Shown in pieces: positions 30,187-39,505 of a stretch of 44,592 bases of DNA. This stretch comes from an uncultured Collinsella sp. GTDB lineage: Bacteria > Actinomycetota > Coriobacteriia > Coriobacteriales > Coriobacteriaceae. Below the pieces are notes generated by a model. It did no database searches. It saw nothing but the letters and a program-made list of their open reading frames with translations, and was not told where the DNA came from. The stretch's first letter is position 1. Each line of letters begins with the position of its first letter. The stretch is from assembly GCA_900548265.1 (NCBI GenBank), contig URKG01000014.1, forward strand, positions 1-44,592, read 5' to 3'. A program made the position numbers and the translations under genes.

Positions 30187-33066
30187 TTACTGCGCGTCGA
30201 GCTGCGCCTGACGCTCACGGTCACGCTTGAGCAACGGCGCCAAGAACTTGCCCGTATAGCTCTGCGAACATGCCGCGACTTGCTCCGGCGTGCCTGAGAC
30301 CACGACGGTTCCGCCGCCATTGCCGCCCTCGGGACCCATATCGATCAGGCGGTCGGCAACCTTGATGACATCAAGGTTGTGCTCGATCACCAGAACCGTG
30401 TTGCCCGCATCGACCAGGCGCTGCAACACGTCGAGCAGCTGGCGAACATCCTCAAAATGAAGGCCGGTTGTGGGCTCGTCCAAAATGTAGAACGTCTTGC
30501 CTGTCTGACGACGATGAAGCTCCTTGGCGAGCTTCACGCGCTGCGCCTCGCCGCCCGAAAGCGTCGTAGCAGGCTGGCCCAAGCTCACGTAGCCCAGACC
30601 CACGTCATATAGGGTCTGCAGTTTGCGCTTAATCTGCGGGATATTCCCAAAGAAAGCCAGTGCTTCGGTGACACTCATGTCGAGCACGTCCGAGATTGTC
30701 TTGCCGCGGTAGGTAACCTCGAGCGTCTCGCGGTTATAACGCTTGCCGCCACATACCTCACAGGGGACATAGATATCGGGAAGGAAGTGCATCTCGATCT
30801 TAATCTGTCCATCGCCCTTGCACGCCTCGCAGCGACCGCCGCTTACGTTAAAGGAGAAACGTCCCGGCGAGTAGCCGCGCGCCTTCGACTCCGGCGTGCT
30901 TGCAAATAGCGCACGCAGATCATCCCACAGGCCAATATAGGTCGCAGGGTTCGAGCGCGGCGTGCGACCGATCGGTGACTGGTCGATATCGATTACCTTA
31001 TCGATGCACTCGATGCCCTCAATCTTCTTGTACGGCCCCACGGGACGCGTCGAACGATGGATGGCATTCGTAAGCGCGGGCGCAATCGTATCGGTGACCA
31101 GGGAGCTCTTGCCCGATCCCGAAACACCGGTAACGACCGTAAGCGTACCGAACTCAATCTTGGCGGTAACGTTTTTGAGGTTATTAGCGCGGGCACCCGT
31201 GATCTTAAGACAGCCGCGGCCGGGCTTGCGGCGCTCATCGGGCACGCGGATCATCCGCTTGCCGGTCAAATAGGCACCCGTCATGGAATCGGGGCATGCC
31301 ATGATATCGGCAGGCGTTCCCGCGGCGACCACGTGTCCGCCGTTAACGCCCGCACCGGGACCCATATCGATCACGTAGTCTGCAGCGCGAATTGTATCTT
31401 CGTCGTGCTCGACGACGATAACGGTATTACCGATATCGCGTAAGCGCTCGAGCGTCTTGATCAGGCGCTCGTTATCGCGTTGGTGAAGACCGATCGACGG
31501 CTCGTCCAGAATGTACAGAACGCCCATGAGGCCGGCGCCGATCTGCGTTGCCAGGCGAATGCGCTGGGCCTCACCGCCGGAAAGCGTCGCCGAGGCGCGA
31601 TCGAGCGTCAGATAGTCGAGTCCGACATCGACCAGAAAACGCAGGCGCTCCAGGATTTCCTTGACGATGCGCCCGCCGATAAACTGCTGACGCTCGGTAA
31701 GCTCCAGGCCCTCAAAAAACTCGAGCGACTCGCGACACGACAGGCAGCAGACATCGTAAATGGACTTGCCGCCCACGGTGACGGCAAGCATCTCGGGACG
31801 CAGGCGAGCACCGTGACAGCTCGAGCATGGCTCTTCGCGAATGTATTTCTCCAAGCGAGCCCTGGTGTTCTCGTTCGTCGTCTCGTTGTAGCGCTCGTAC
31901 AGGATGTTGCGCACACCCGAGAACTTAGTGTCCCACTGGCTGCGACGCCCATCGAGCTTTTGATAGTCGACCGAAATCTTCGTGTCGCCCATGCCATCCA
32001 AAAACGCACGACGCACCCGCGGGGGCAGGTCCTCCCATGGCGTATCGGCACTCACCTTAAAGTGTTTGCAGACCGCAGCAAAAATCTGCGGATAATAGTT
32101 GGAATTGCCGAACAGGCTGCCAAAGACTCCGTCGGCAATCGACTTTGAGGGGTCTTCAATCAGCGCCTCGGCATCGACTGTCTTTTTAAAGCCCAGGCCA
32201 TCGCACTCGGGACATGCACCATAGGGCGCATTGAACGAGAAATCGCGCGGCTGCAGGTCGTCGATGGAATGCCCGTGCTCCGGGCACGCCAGTGCCAGCG
32301 AATACTCCAGCAGCTCGCCCTCGGTTCCCTCGGGAGCGTCGCGGTCGGGCAGCATGTACACGTTCACGTTACCGTGCGCCAGTGCCGTCGCCTGCTCAAC
32401 GGACTCGGCAATGCGACCCAGGGAGTTCTCTCGAATCACGATACGGTCGACCACGACCTCAATGTCGTGTTTGAACTTCTTGTCCAGGTCGATGGGGTCG
32501 TCAAGCGAGCGCACCTCGCCGTCGACGCGCACACGGCTAAAGCCCTCCGCACGCAGGTCCTCAAACAGCTTGGCATATTCGCCCTTGCGTCCACGAACCA
32601 CCGGCGCCAACACAAACGCGCGACGGCCCTCCCCCGCCGCCAGCACCTTATCGGCGACCTGATCGGTCGTCTGACGCTCAATGACGCGACCGCACTCAGG
32701 ACAGTGCGGCGTTCCCACGCGAGCAAACAGCAGACGCAGATAGTCGTAAATCTCGGTTACGGTGCCCACCGTCGAGCGTGGGTTTTTGGACGTCGTCTTC
32801 TGATCGATCGACACAGCCGGCGACAGGCCGTCAATCGAGTCCAGATCGGGCTTGTCCATCTGACCCAAAAACTGACGCGCATAGCTCGAAAGGCTCTCGA
32901 CGTAACGGCGCTGGCCCTCGGCATAGATGGTATCGAACGCCAGTGAGCTCTTGCCCGATCCGGAAAGACCGGTTATGACCACGAGCTGGTCACGCGGAAT
33001 GGAAACATCGATATCGCGCAGGTTATGCTCGCGCGCGCCGCGAATAACGATAGAAGAATCAGACAT
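30187..33066 (-). CDS. uvrA: Excinuclease ABC subunit A
   Basis: Damage-sensing ATPase of nucleotide excision repair. 959 residues, normal length. Two ABC modules: Walker A GLSGSGKSS (33-41) and GVSGSGKSS in the second half, two signatures (LSGGEAQR), and zinc cysteines in CPECGRV, CPECDGLG, CSSCHGARL, and CEACKGDGQ with CEVCGGKRY. AAGGAG precedes the ATG. Divergent from mrp; a LexA-like box lies 62 bases upstream. Confidence 0.98.
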   Translation of the reverse strand: MSDSSIVIRGAREHNLRDIDVSIPRDQLVVITGLSGSGKSSLAFDTIYAEGQRRYVESLSSYARQFLGQMDKPDLDSIDGLSPAVSIDQKTTSKNPRSTVGTVTEIYDYLRLLFARVGTPHCPECGRVIERQTTDQVADKVLAAGEGRRAFVLAPVVRGRKGEYAKLFEDLRAEGFSRVRVDGEVRSLDDPIDLDKKFKHDIEVVVDRIVIRENSLGRIAESVEQATALAHGNVNVYMLPDRDAPEGTEGELLEYSLALACPEHGHSIDDLQPRDFSFNAPYGACPECDGLGFKKTVDAEALIEDPSKSIADGVFGSLFGNSNYYPQIFAAVCKHFKVSADTPWEDLPPRVRRAFLDGMGDTKISVDYQKLDGRRSQWDTKFSGVRNILYERYNETTNENTRARLEKYIREEPCSSCHGARLRPEMLAVTVGGKSIYDVCCLSCRESLEFFEGLELTERQQFIGGRIVKEILERLRFLVDVGLDYLTLDRASATLSGGEAQRIRLATQIGAGLMGVLYILDEPSIGLHQRDNERLIKTLERLRDIGNTVIVVEHDEDTIRAADYVIDMGPGAGVNGGHVVAAGTPADIMACPDSMTGAYLTGKRMIRVPDERRKPGRGCLKITGARANNLKNVTAKIEFGTLTVVTGVSGSGKSSLVTDTIAPALTNAIHRSTRPVGPYKKIEGIECIDKVIDIDQSPIGRTPRSNPATYIGLWDDLRALFASTPESKARGYSPGRFSFNVSGGRCEACKGDGQIKIEMHFLPDIYVPCEVCGGKRYNRETLEVTYRGKTISDVLDMSVTEALAFFGNIPQIKRKLQTLYDVGLGYVSLGQPATTLSGGEAQRVKLAKELHRRQTGKTFYILDEPTTGLHFEDVRQLLDVLQRLVDAGNTVLVIEHNLDVIKVADRLIDMGPEGGNGGGTVVVSGTPEQVAACSQSYTGKFLAPLLKRDRERQAQLDAQ

Positions 33067-33127
33067 GGAAGCTCCTTGCCTCCTACAACTTCAAATCACA
33101 CTGACGATGAGTTTAGCGCACTCGACG

Positions 33128-33141
33128 CGCACAGATGTTCG
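33128..33141. promoter_or_regulatory. Possible LexA (SOS) box upstream of uvrA
   Basis: CGCAC-AGAT-GTTCG differs at one position from CGAAC-N4-GTTCG, the SOS box core of Gram-positive bacteria. It is 62 bases upstream of the uvrA start, a usual place for an operator. A single-mismatch match by chance is possible. Confidence 0.4.
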
Positions 33142-33240
33142 TAATACAAGATTCGCAGACCTTTTGCGTTGTCTAACGCCGCAGGCCGCACGCTCGGTCC
33201 GTACTTTCGAATACCGCCGATCGCCTACCACGCATCATAA

Positions 33241-33270
33241 ATGACTCCCGCTCGCAAACGAGGGTACAAT
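33241..33270 (+). promoter_or_regulatory. Candidate promoter of the mrp operon
   Basis: ATGACT (33241-33246), 18 bases, TACAAT (33265-33270). Start about 33277, which places the more distant in-frame ATG at 33269 upstream of the transcript and favours the mrp start at 33326. Confidence 0.5.
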
Positions 33271-33325
33271 GACGCTCGTGTCACACCGCGGGGCTCCGGC
33301 CCCAACATATACAAAGGAGCCAAAC

Positions 33326-34156
33326 ATGGGTTGCGAGCACGCACAGGCAGCCGGCGGGCAAACGTCGCCGTCGCAATTTGAGGAAAATACGCTGTCCGAG
33401 GTCAAGCGCGTTATCGCCGTGCTTTCCGGCAAGGGCGGCGTCGGCAAGTCATTCGTCACCGGCGCCATCGCCACGGAGCTTTCCCGCCACGGTCACAAGG
33501 TCGGCGTCCTCGATGCCGATATTACCGGCCCCTCTATTCCTAAGATGTTCGGTATGAGCGGACGTCACGTCCATGCCCTCGGCAACCTTATGCTGCCCGA
33601 AATCTCCGAGCACGGCGTCAAGGTTATGAGCTCTAACCTGCTGCTCCAAAACGAAACCGACCCCGTCCTCTGGCGCGGTCCGGTTATCGCGGGTGCCATC
33701 AGACAGTTCTGGAGCGAAACCTCATGGGGCCCCATCGACTACCTGCTGGTCGACATGCCTCCGGGAACGGGCGACGTCGCCCTCACCGTCTTCCAGTCGC
33801 TGCCCGTCGATGGCATCGTCATCGTCACGAGCCCGCAGGATCTGGTCTCGATGATCGTCGCCAAGGCGGTCAACATGGCCGAGAAGATGAACGTCCCCAT
33901 TCTGGGAATCGTCGAAAACATGAGCTATATCGAGTGCCCCGATTGCGGCAAGAAGATCGAGGTCTTTGGCAAGAGCAAGCTCCCCGAGGTCGCCGAGCGT
34001 TACAACCTCGAGATCCTAGGGCAGCTTCCCATCAATCCGGCACTCGCCGAGGCCTGCGATAAGGGCGAGGTCGAGACCGCGCTGCCCGATGGCATGCTGC
34101 CCAAGGCCGTCTCTGCCGTCGAGGCCATTGCCCCGCACGAAACCGCCGAGGCCTAA
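33326..34156 (+). CDS. mrp: Mrp/NBP35 family iron-sulfur carrier ATPase
   Basis: P-loop ATPase that carries iron-sulfur clusters to target proteins; cytoplasmic. 276 residues from the ATG at 33326 (AAAGGAG upstream). Deviant Walker A SGKGGVGKS (34-42), VLDADITGPSIP, DMPPGTGD, and the cluster-binding CPDC in YIECPDCGKK. The N-terminus has one Cys (MGCEHA) and no DUF59 domain. First of three plus-strand genes; its stop touches the next GTG. Confidence 0.95.
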   Translation: MGCEHAQAAGGQTSPSQFEENTLSEVKRVIAVLSGKGGVGKSFVTGAIATELSRHGHKVGVLDADITGPSIPKMFGMSGRHVHALGNLMLPEISEHGVKVMSSNLLLQNETDPVLWRGPVIAGAIRQFWSETSWGPIDYLLVDMPPGTGDVALTVFQSLPVDGIVIVTSPQDLVSMIVAKAVNMAEKMNVPILGIVENMSYIECPDCGKKIEVFGKSKLPEVAERYNLEILGQLPINPALAEACDKGEVETALPDGMLPKAVSAVEAIAPHETAEA

Positions 34157-35428
34157 GTGAACGCAAACGCCTCCTATGACGTCTTGGTAATCGGCGGCGG
34201 GGCCTCGGGTCTCGCCGCCGCCATTACGGCCGCACGCGCAGGCAAAAGCGTCTGCATCGTTGAGCGCGATGTTGCCTGCGGCCTTAAACTCCTTGCGACC
34301 GGTAACGGCCGCTGCAACCTTTCCAACGAATCAATTGATTTCCAGCGGTACAACCACCCCGCATTCGTCGAATCCGTCATGGGTCGCCAGCCCGAGCAAG
34401 AGCTCGGCAGTTTCTTCTCCTCGCTGGGCATCATGACGACCTCCGAGGAGGGCCGGCTGTATCCGCGCTCCCTTCGTGCCGAATCGGTGCGCGATGCGCT
34501 TCTCAACGCTTGCAATCACCTGGGTATCACCCTGATCTGTGGAGCAAACGTTGCCTCGGCATTCAAAGCCCCCGAGGGCTGGGCACTCCAAATAGACCGT
34601 CCCGCGCGAGCACTCAAGTCAAAAAAGCACGACGACCGAAAAACGGAGGTCCGCTCGCTTCGGAAGGCGCTCGCCGACACCCCTCGCAAGAACGAGACGC
34701 TGCAGGCAAAGGTCGTAATTATCGCTACGGGCGGCAGCCCCGCCGACATCGCGAAGACGTTCAATCTTTCCCTCACACCGCAGCACCCCGTCCTCTGCCC
34801 CGTGTCGGCATCGGTCTTCGGCAACCAGACTGCGCTCAAGACGCTGGATGGCCTGCGCGTCCGCGCCCGTTTGACGCTCACCCGCAATCACGAGGAGCTC
34901 TGGCACGAAGACGGCGAAGTGCTCTTCCGAACCTTTGGCATCTCGGGCGTTGCCGCCTTTAACCTCTCCCGTCGCGTCCAGCGCGGCGACACGATTCTGC
35001 TCGACGTTTTCCCCGACCTCTCCAAAGACGAGTTGCTCGATATGCTCAACCAGCGAGTTGAGTTGCTCGGCGGCTTTTCGCCCCGCGACCCCCGCTGGCT
35101 CGACGGCATGCTCGCCCCGCAGTTCTCTCACGTTGTCTGCACCGCATTCGAACAGTGCCATCCAGGCTCCACCGATGTCATCCATCTGGTCTCGGTCCTC
35201 AAACACTTTAAGTTGCTCGCCGAGGGAACGGCTGAAGAGCGTTCGGCGCAGGTCACGCGCGGCGGCGTGCCCATCGAGAGCGTCTCAGCTCTCAACCTCT
35301 GCGTGAGCAACGCGGCAGACGCCCCACTTTACATCTGTGGCGAGGCGCTCGACATCGATGCCGATTGCGGCGGTTTCAACCTTGCATGGGCTTGGATCTC
35401 GGGTATTCGCGCTGCAAGCAGCCTATAG
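34157..35428 (+). CDS. HI0933/YhiN-like flavoprotein
   Basis: FAD/NAD(P)-binding oxidoreductase of the HI0933 family, whose substrates are not known. 423 residues: dinucleotide fold VIGGGASGLAAAI near the N-terminus, the family signature LLATGNGRCNLSN, VIIATGGSP in the middle and CGEALDIDADCGGFNL near the end, which binds FAD. The start is GTG directly after the mrp stop (TAAGTG) with GAGG just upstream, so it depends on mrp translation. A terminator follows. Confidence 0.88.
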   Translation: MNANASYDVLVIGGGASGLAAAITAARAGKSVCIVERDVACGLKLLATGNGRCNLSNESIDFQRYNHPAFVESVMGRQPEQELGSFFSSLGIMTTSEEGRLYPRSLRAESVRDALLNACNHLGITLICGANVASAFKAPEGWALQIDRPARALKSKKHDDRKTEVRSLRKALADTPRKNETLQAKVVIIATGGSPADIAKTFNLSLTPQHPVLCPVSASVFGNQTALKTLDGLRVRARLTLTRNHEELWHEDGEVLFRTFGISGVAAFNLSRRVQRGDTILLDVFPDLSKDELLDMLNQRVELLGGFSPRDPRWLDGMLAPQFSHVVCTAFEQCHPGSTDVIHLVSVLKHFKLLAEGTAEERSAQVTRGGVPIESVSALNLCVSNAADAPLYICGEALDIDADCGGFNLAWAWISGIRAASSL

Positions 35429-35457
35429 CCGCGCAGTCTATAATCAAAACGCATTCG

Positions 35458-35489
35458 GGCCGTCTGGGACACCGGGCGGCCTCTTTCTT
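35458..35489 (+). terminator. Terminator between the two flavoprotein genes
   Basis: Stem GGCCGTCTGG/CCGGGCGGCC (10 bp with two G-U pairs in RNA), GACA loop, then TCTTTCTT. It stands between the mrp pair and the next flavoprotein gene and ends 18 bases before the latter's start. Confidence 0.7.
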
Positions 35490-35507
35490 GCATCTAAGGA
35501 GACCTCG

Positions 35508-37148
35508 ATGATCGAAATCACCCAAGTCCACGCGTCACTCGATGAGGCCGGCGACGAAACCGCCTGCCTTGCTATTGGTAGACGCACCGTCAAACGAGCC
35601 CTGCGATGCGAGGATTCCCAGATTAAAGCCATTGAGCTCCATCGCAAGTCAATCGACGCCCGTAAAAAGCGAGATGTCCATTTTATTTTGAGCTTTCGAG
35701 TTGAGCTGACAAGCTCCCGACTCGAGCAAGAGGTGGTCGACCGCGTCGCCGAGCGCGACCGCTCGCGCATCCGCATGGTAGACGGCGAGGCTCCTTCATT
35801 CCCCAGCCCTGTCCCGAATGCACCCAAGGGGCATCCCGTCGTTGTCGGCGCCGGTTGCGCTGGCCTCTTCGCCGCCCTGACCCTTGCTAAAGCGGGCCTT
35901 AAACCCCTGCTCATCGAGCGCGGCGACCCCGCACTTCGCCGCTCGCAAGCGATTGATCTCTTTCTTAAGGAGCGTATCCTCGACCCCGAAAGCAATATCC
36001 AATTTGGCCTGGGCGGCGCAGGGACCTTCTCGGACGGCAAGCTCAACACGGGAACCAAGAATCCTGCCCATCGGCTGATTCTTGAAACCTTCGTCGAAGC
36101 GGGCTCACCTCGTGACATCCTGTGGGACGCCAAGCCGCACATTGGCTCCGACATCCTCCCCACCGTCGTCACCAACATTTCTCAGCGCATCGAGCAACTC
36201 GGTGGAACCATCCGCTATCGAACAAAGCTCGTCAATATTCGAACCGATGGATCCGGCGCCATCACCGGCGTCGATGTCCAACCGCCCCAAAAAACCACAA
36301 GCGAGACAATCGCCACAAAGCACCTCATTCTCGCCTGCGGCCATTCCGCCCGCGACGTATTCGAGCTTCTCAAGGAGCATAACGTTGCCCTCGCGCAAAA
36401 GACCTTTGCCATGGGTGTGCGCATCGAGCATCCACAGCGCGACATCGACCGTGCCCAATATGGCCCTTCGGCGGGGCACCCGGCACTCGGAGCAGCCCCC
36501 TACAAGCTTGTCGCCCATCTCCCCAACGGCCGCAGCGTGTTCTCGTTTTGCATGTGCCCCGGCGGACAGGTTGTCGCGGCTTCTTCCGAGCAGGGCCATC
36601 TGTGCGTCAACGGTGCCAGCCTCAATGCTCGCGACGGGCGCAACGCAAATGCCGCCCTACTCGTTAACGTCACACCTGACGACCTTCCCAGCGATGATCC
36701 GCTCGCAGGCATTGAGCTCCAGCGCGCCTGCGAGCGAGCCGCCTATCGTCTGGGTGGCTCCAACTGGAACGCGCCGGCACAGCTCGTCGGGGATTTCCTT
36801 GCTAGACGCGCCAGCACGGCATGTGGAAAGGTTAAGCCCACCTATCCGCTCGGTGTGACTTGGACAGCAATTGACGAGGCACTACCGCAGCATATCGTCG
36901 AGTCGCTTCGCCTGGGAATTCCCCTGCTCGGGAAAAAGCTGCGGGGCTACGACCGCCCCGATGCCGTGCTCACCGGCGTGGAGACGCGTTCGAGTTCCCC
37001 GGTCACCGTCAACCGAGATCACACGTGTCACGCCGTGGCGACCCCAGGCCTTTACCCTTGCGGCGAGGGTGCCGGATATGCCGGCGGCATCATGAGTGCC
37101 GCCACCGACGGCATCCGTTGCGCCGAGGCGCTGATAGCAGAACTCTAG
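35508..37148 (+). CDS. FAD-dependent dehydrogenase (COG2509 type)
   Basis: Large flavoprotein of an uncharacterised dehydrogenase family, 546 residues from the ATG at 35508 (AAGGAGA upstream). A frame open for 57 more codons overlaps the previous gene and lacks a ribosome site. An N-terminal alpha/beta domain of about 100 residues with KRALRCED and RKKRDVHFILSF precedes the FAD fold VVVGAGCAGLFAALTLA. Further blocks: FGLGGAGTFSDGKLNTG, CACGHSARD-like LACGHSARD, and GLYPCGEGAGYAGGI at the end. A terminator hairpin shared with uvrB follows. Function unknown. Confidence 0.87.
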   Translation: MIEITQVHASLDEAGDETACLAIGRRTVKRALRCEDSQIKAIELHRKSIDARKKRDVHFILSFRVELTSSRLEQEVVDRVAERDRSRIRMVDGEAPSFPSPVPNAPKGHPVVVGAGCAGLFAALTLAKAGLKPLLIERGDPALRRSQAIDLFLKERILDPESNIQFGLGGAGTFSDGKLNTGTKNPAHRLILETFVEAGSPRDILWDAKPHIGSDILPTVVTNISQRIEQLGGTIRYRTKLVNIRTDGSGAITGVDVQPPQKTTSETIATKHLILACGHSARDVFELLKEHNVALAQKTFAMGVRIEHPQRDIDRAQYGPSAGHPALGAAPYKLVAHLPNGRSVFSFCMCPGGQVVAASSEQGHLCVNGASLNARDGRNANAALLVNVTPDDLPSDDPLAGIELQRACERAAYRLGGSNWNAPAQLVGDFLARRASTACGKVKPTYPLGVTWTAIDEALPQHIVESLRLGIPLLGKKLRGYDRPDAVLTGVETRSSSPVTVNRDHTCHAVATPGLYPCGEGAGYAGGIMSAATDGIRCAEALIAEL

Positions 37149-37174
37149 CGCACGAACTCCCGCGTTCGAACGAT

Positions 37175-37210
37175 ACAGGCCCCGAGCTCCACAGGGAACT
37201 CGGGGCCTGT
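37175..37210. terminator. Bidirectional terminator between the flavoprotein gene and uvrB
   Basis: Perfect 12-bp stem ACAGGCCCCGAG/CTCGGGGCCTGT with a 12-base loop in the 65-base gap between two converging genes. T tracts on both sides are poor (TTCG and ATCG), but position and strength support shared termination. Confidence 0.7.
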
Positions 37211-37213
37211 TCG

Positions 37214-39454
37214 CTACTTCCTGAATCGTGCACCTTGGCGTTTTCTGCCCGAAGCAAAGGTAGAGCCCTTGCGAGCCTGCGAACGCAAACGCTCGATCGT
37301 TTCGTCCTCAGATGCGCCCTCAAGCATCGCCCGAATCTGAACGACGGCATCGCGCAGACGCGCCGCCTCCTCAAAGTCCATGGCGGCGGAAGCGTTACGC
37401 ATGTCTTCCTCCATGGTCTCGACGATCCGCACGAGCTCGTCATGCGGTAGCCCTTCCAGCTGCTCGGCAAGCGTCTGCTCGGGTGCCACCGTCTCCGGCG
37501 CGGCGCCCTCGCCGTTTTCGTCGGGTGTATAGAACGCACCGTGACCCAGCGAATCGCCTCTCGAGCGTCCCTTCGATCCCACAGTCTTTTCGGCCTCGGC
37601 AATAAAACTCGAAATGTCGTTAATGGCCTTGCGGACCGTCTTGGGCACAATGCCATGCTCTTCGTTATATGCCATCTGAATCTCACGACGGCGCTGCGTC
37701 TCCTCGATGGCTTCTTTCATCGAATCGGTCACAACGTCTGCATACATGATGACCTCGCCGTCGGCATTACGGGCCGCACGGCCAATCGTCTGAATCAACG
37801 AACGGCGGTTGCGCAAGAAGCCTTCCTTGTCAGCGTCGAGAATTGCCACCAGCGAGACCTCGGGAAGGTCCAGACCCTCGCGAAGCAGGTTAATGCCAAC
37901 GAGAACATCAATCTTTCCCTCGCGCAGCGTTCGCAGAATCTCGACACGGTCCATCGTCGCCGTATCAGAGTGCATGTAATTGACCTTAATGCCGGCATCA
38001 AGCAGATGGTCGGTCAGGTCCTCGGCCATGCGCTTGGTGAGCGTGGTCACCAGCACGCGCTCCTTGCGGGCAACGCGCTCGCGAATCTCGTCCTCAAGAT
38101 CGTCAATCTGCCCACGAACCGGACGCACATCGATCTTGGGGTCGAGTAGACCAGTCGGACGAATAATCTGCTCAACGTCGTTCTGGCTAACCCGCAGCTC
38201 ATAGTCGCCCGGCGTGGCCGAAACGTAGATGAACTGGGGAATCCTCGCCTCAAACTCATCGAAACGAAGCGGGCGGTTATCGAGTGCCGAAGGCAGACGA
38301 AAACCATGCTCCACCAGCGTCACCTTACGCGAGCGGTCGCCTTCGTGCATGCCGCGGATCTGCGGCACCGTTACATGGCTCTCGTCGATGATGCAGAGCA
38401 TGTCCTTAGGAAAGTAATCGATCAGGGTAAACGGCGGCTCGCCCGGTTTTCGACCGTCCAGATGACGCGAGTAGTTCTCGATGCCGTTGCAAAACCCCAT
38501 GGTCTCGAGCATCTCGAGATCATAGTCGGTGCGCTGCTGCAGGCGCTGCGCCTCGAGCAGCTTATCAGTCGCCTTGAGCTCGGCCACACGCTTCTCGCAC
38601 TCTTCGCTGATTGATTTCAGAGCCGCTTTGACCTTAGGCTTCTCAGTCACGTAGTGCGAGGCCGGCCACACGGGAATGGCCTCGTACTCACGCAGCATCT
38701 CGCCGGTGACCTCGTCGATCTCGGCAATCAGCTCGACCTCGTCGCCAAAGAACTCAAACCGCAACGGATGCTCGGCATAGGGCGGATACACGTCGACGAC
38801 ATCGCCGCGCACGCGGAAGGTGCCACGTGCCAAATCATAGTCATTGCGATCGTACTGGATATCGATAAGCGCATGGATAAAGTCATCGCGCTCGAGCGGC
38901 ACCTTCTTGTCGACGTTCGGAGCTAGGCCCGCATAGTCCTCGGGGGAGCCAATGCCATAGATACACGAGACCGATGCGACGACGATCACATCGCGTCGAG
39001 ATAGCAGCGATGCCGTCGCCTGATGGCGCAGCATCTCGACCTCTTCGTTAATCGAGGAGTCTTTCTCGATATACGTATCACTCTGCGGTACATATGCCTC
39101 GGGCTGATAGTAATCGTAGTACGACACAAAATAGACCACGGCGTTGTTAGGGAAGAATTCCTTGAGCTCGCTGGCGAGCTGAGCGGCAAGCGTTTTATTG
39201 GGAGCCATGACCAGCGTCGGCTTCCCCAGGGCCTCAATAGTCTTAGCCATCGTGAAGGTCTTGCCCGAACCAGTCACGCCCAGCAAAACTTGATAGCGAT
39301 CTCCGTCCCTCACGCCCTGCACAAGCGACTCAATGGCCTTAGGCTGGGAACCAGCGGGCTCGTATGGAGACACGACCTCAAACGGCACCTCAGAGCCCTC
39401 AACGCCAAAACGTTTGAGCTCTCCTCCAACACGCTCAACTTCAAATTCCGCCAT
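37214..39454 (-). CDS. uvrB: Excinuclease ABC subunit B
   Basis: Helicase-like subunit that verifies damage and recruits UvrC. 746 residues, longer than E. coli's 673 through the C-terminal part. Walker A GVTGSGKT (59-66), the aromatic beta-hairpin YYDYYQPEAYVP that locks DNA, IIDESH, QTIGRAARN and the C-terminal UVR motif AAMDFEEAARLRDAV. Between helicase and UVR motif lies an acidic linker of about 50 residues. AGGAG lies five bases before the ATG. Likely one unit with coaE and the transglycosylase gene. Confidence 0.98.
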   Translation of the reverse strand: MAEFEVERVGGELKRFGVEGSEVPFEVVSPYEPAGSQPKAIESLVQGVRDGDRYQVLLGVTGSGKTFTMAKTIEALGKPTLVMAPNKTLAAQLASELKEFFPNNAVVYFVSYYDYYQPEAYVPQSDTYIEKDSSINEEVEMLRHQATASLLSRRDVIVVASVSCIYGIGSPEDYAGLAPNVDKKVPLERDDFIHALIDIQYDRNDYDLARGTFRVRGDVVDVYPPYAEHPLRFEFFGDEVELIAEIDEVTGEMLREYEAIPVWPASHYVTEKPKVKAALKSISEECEKRVAELKATDKLLEAQRLQQRTDYDLEMLETMGFCNGIENYSRHLDGRKPGEPPFTLIDYFPKDMLCIIDESHVTVPQIRGMHEGDRSRKVTLVEHGFRLPSALDNRPLRFDEFEARIPQFIYVSATPGDYELRVSQNDVEQIIRPTGLLDPKIDVRPVRGQIDDLEDEIRERVARKERVLVTTLTKRMAEDLTDHLLDAGIKVNYMHSDTATMDRVEILRTLREGKIDVLVGINLLREGLDLPEVSLVAILDADKEGFLRNRRSLIQTIGRAARNADGEVIMYADVVTDSMKEAIEETQRRREIQMAYNEEHGIVPKTVRKAINDISSFIAEAEKTVGSKGRSRGDSLGHGAFYTPDENGEGAAPETVAPEQTLAEQLEGLPHDELVRIVETMEEDMRNASAAMDFEEAARLRDAVVQIRAMLEGASEDETIERLRSQARKGSTFASGRKRQGARFRK

Positions 39455-39505
39455 GGATACTCCTAACTCATATATCTGCAGTATACGCAGGCGGCAGGCA
39501 TAGTC

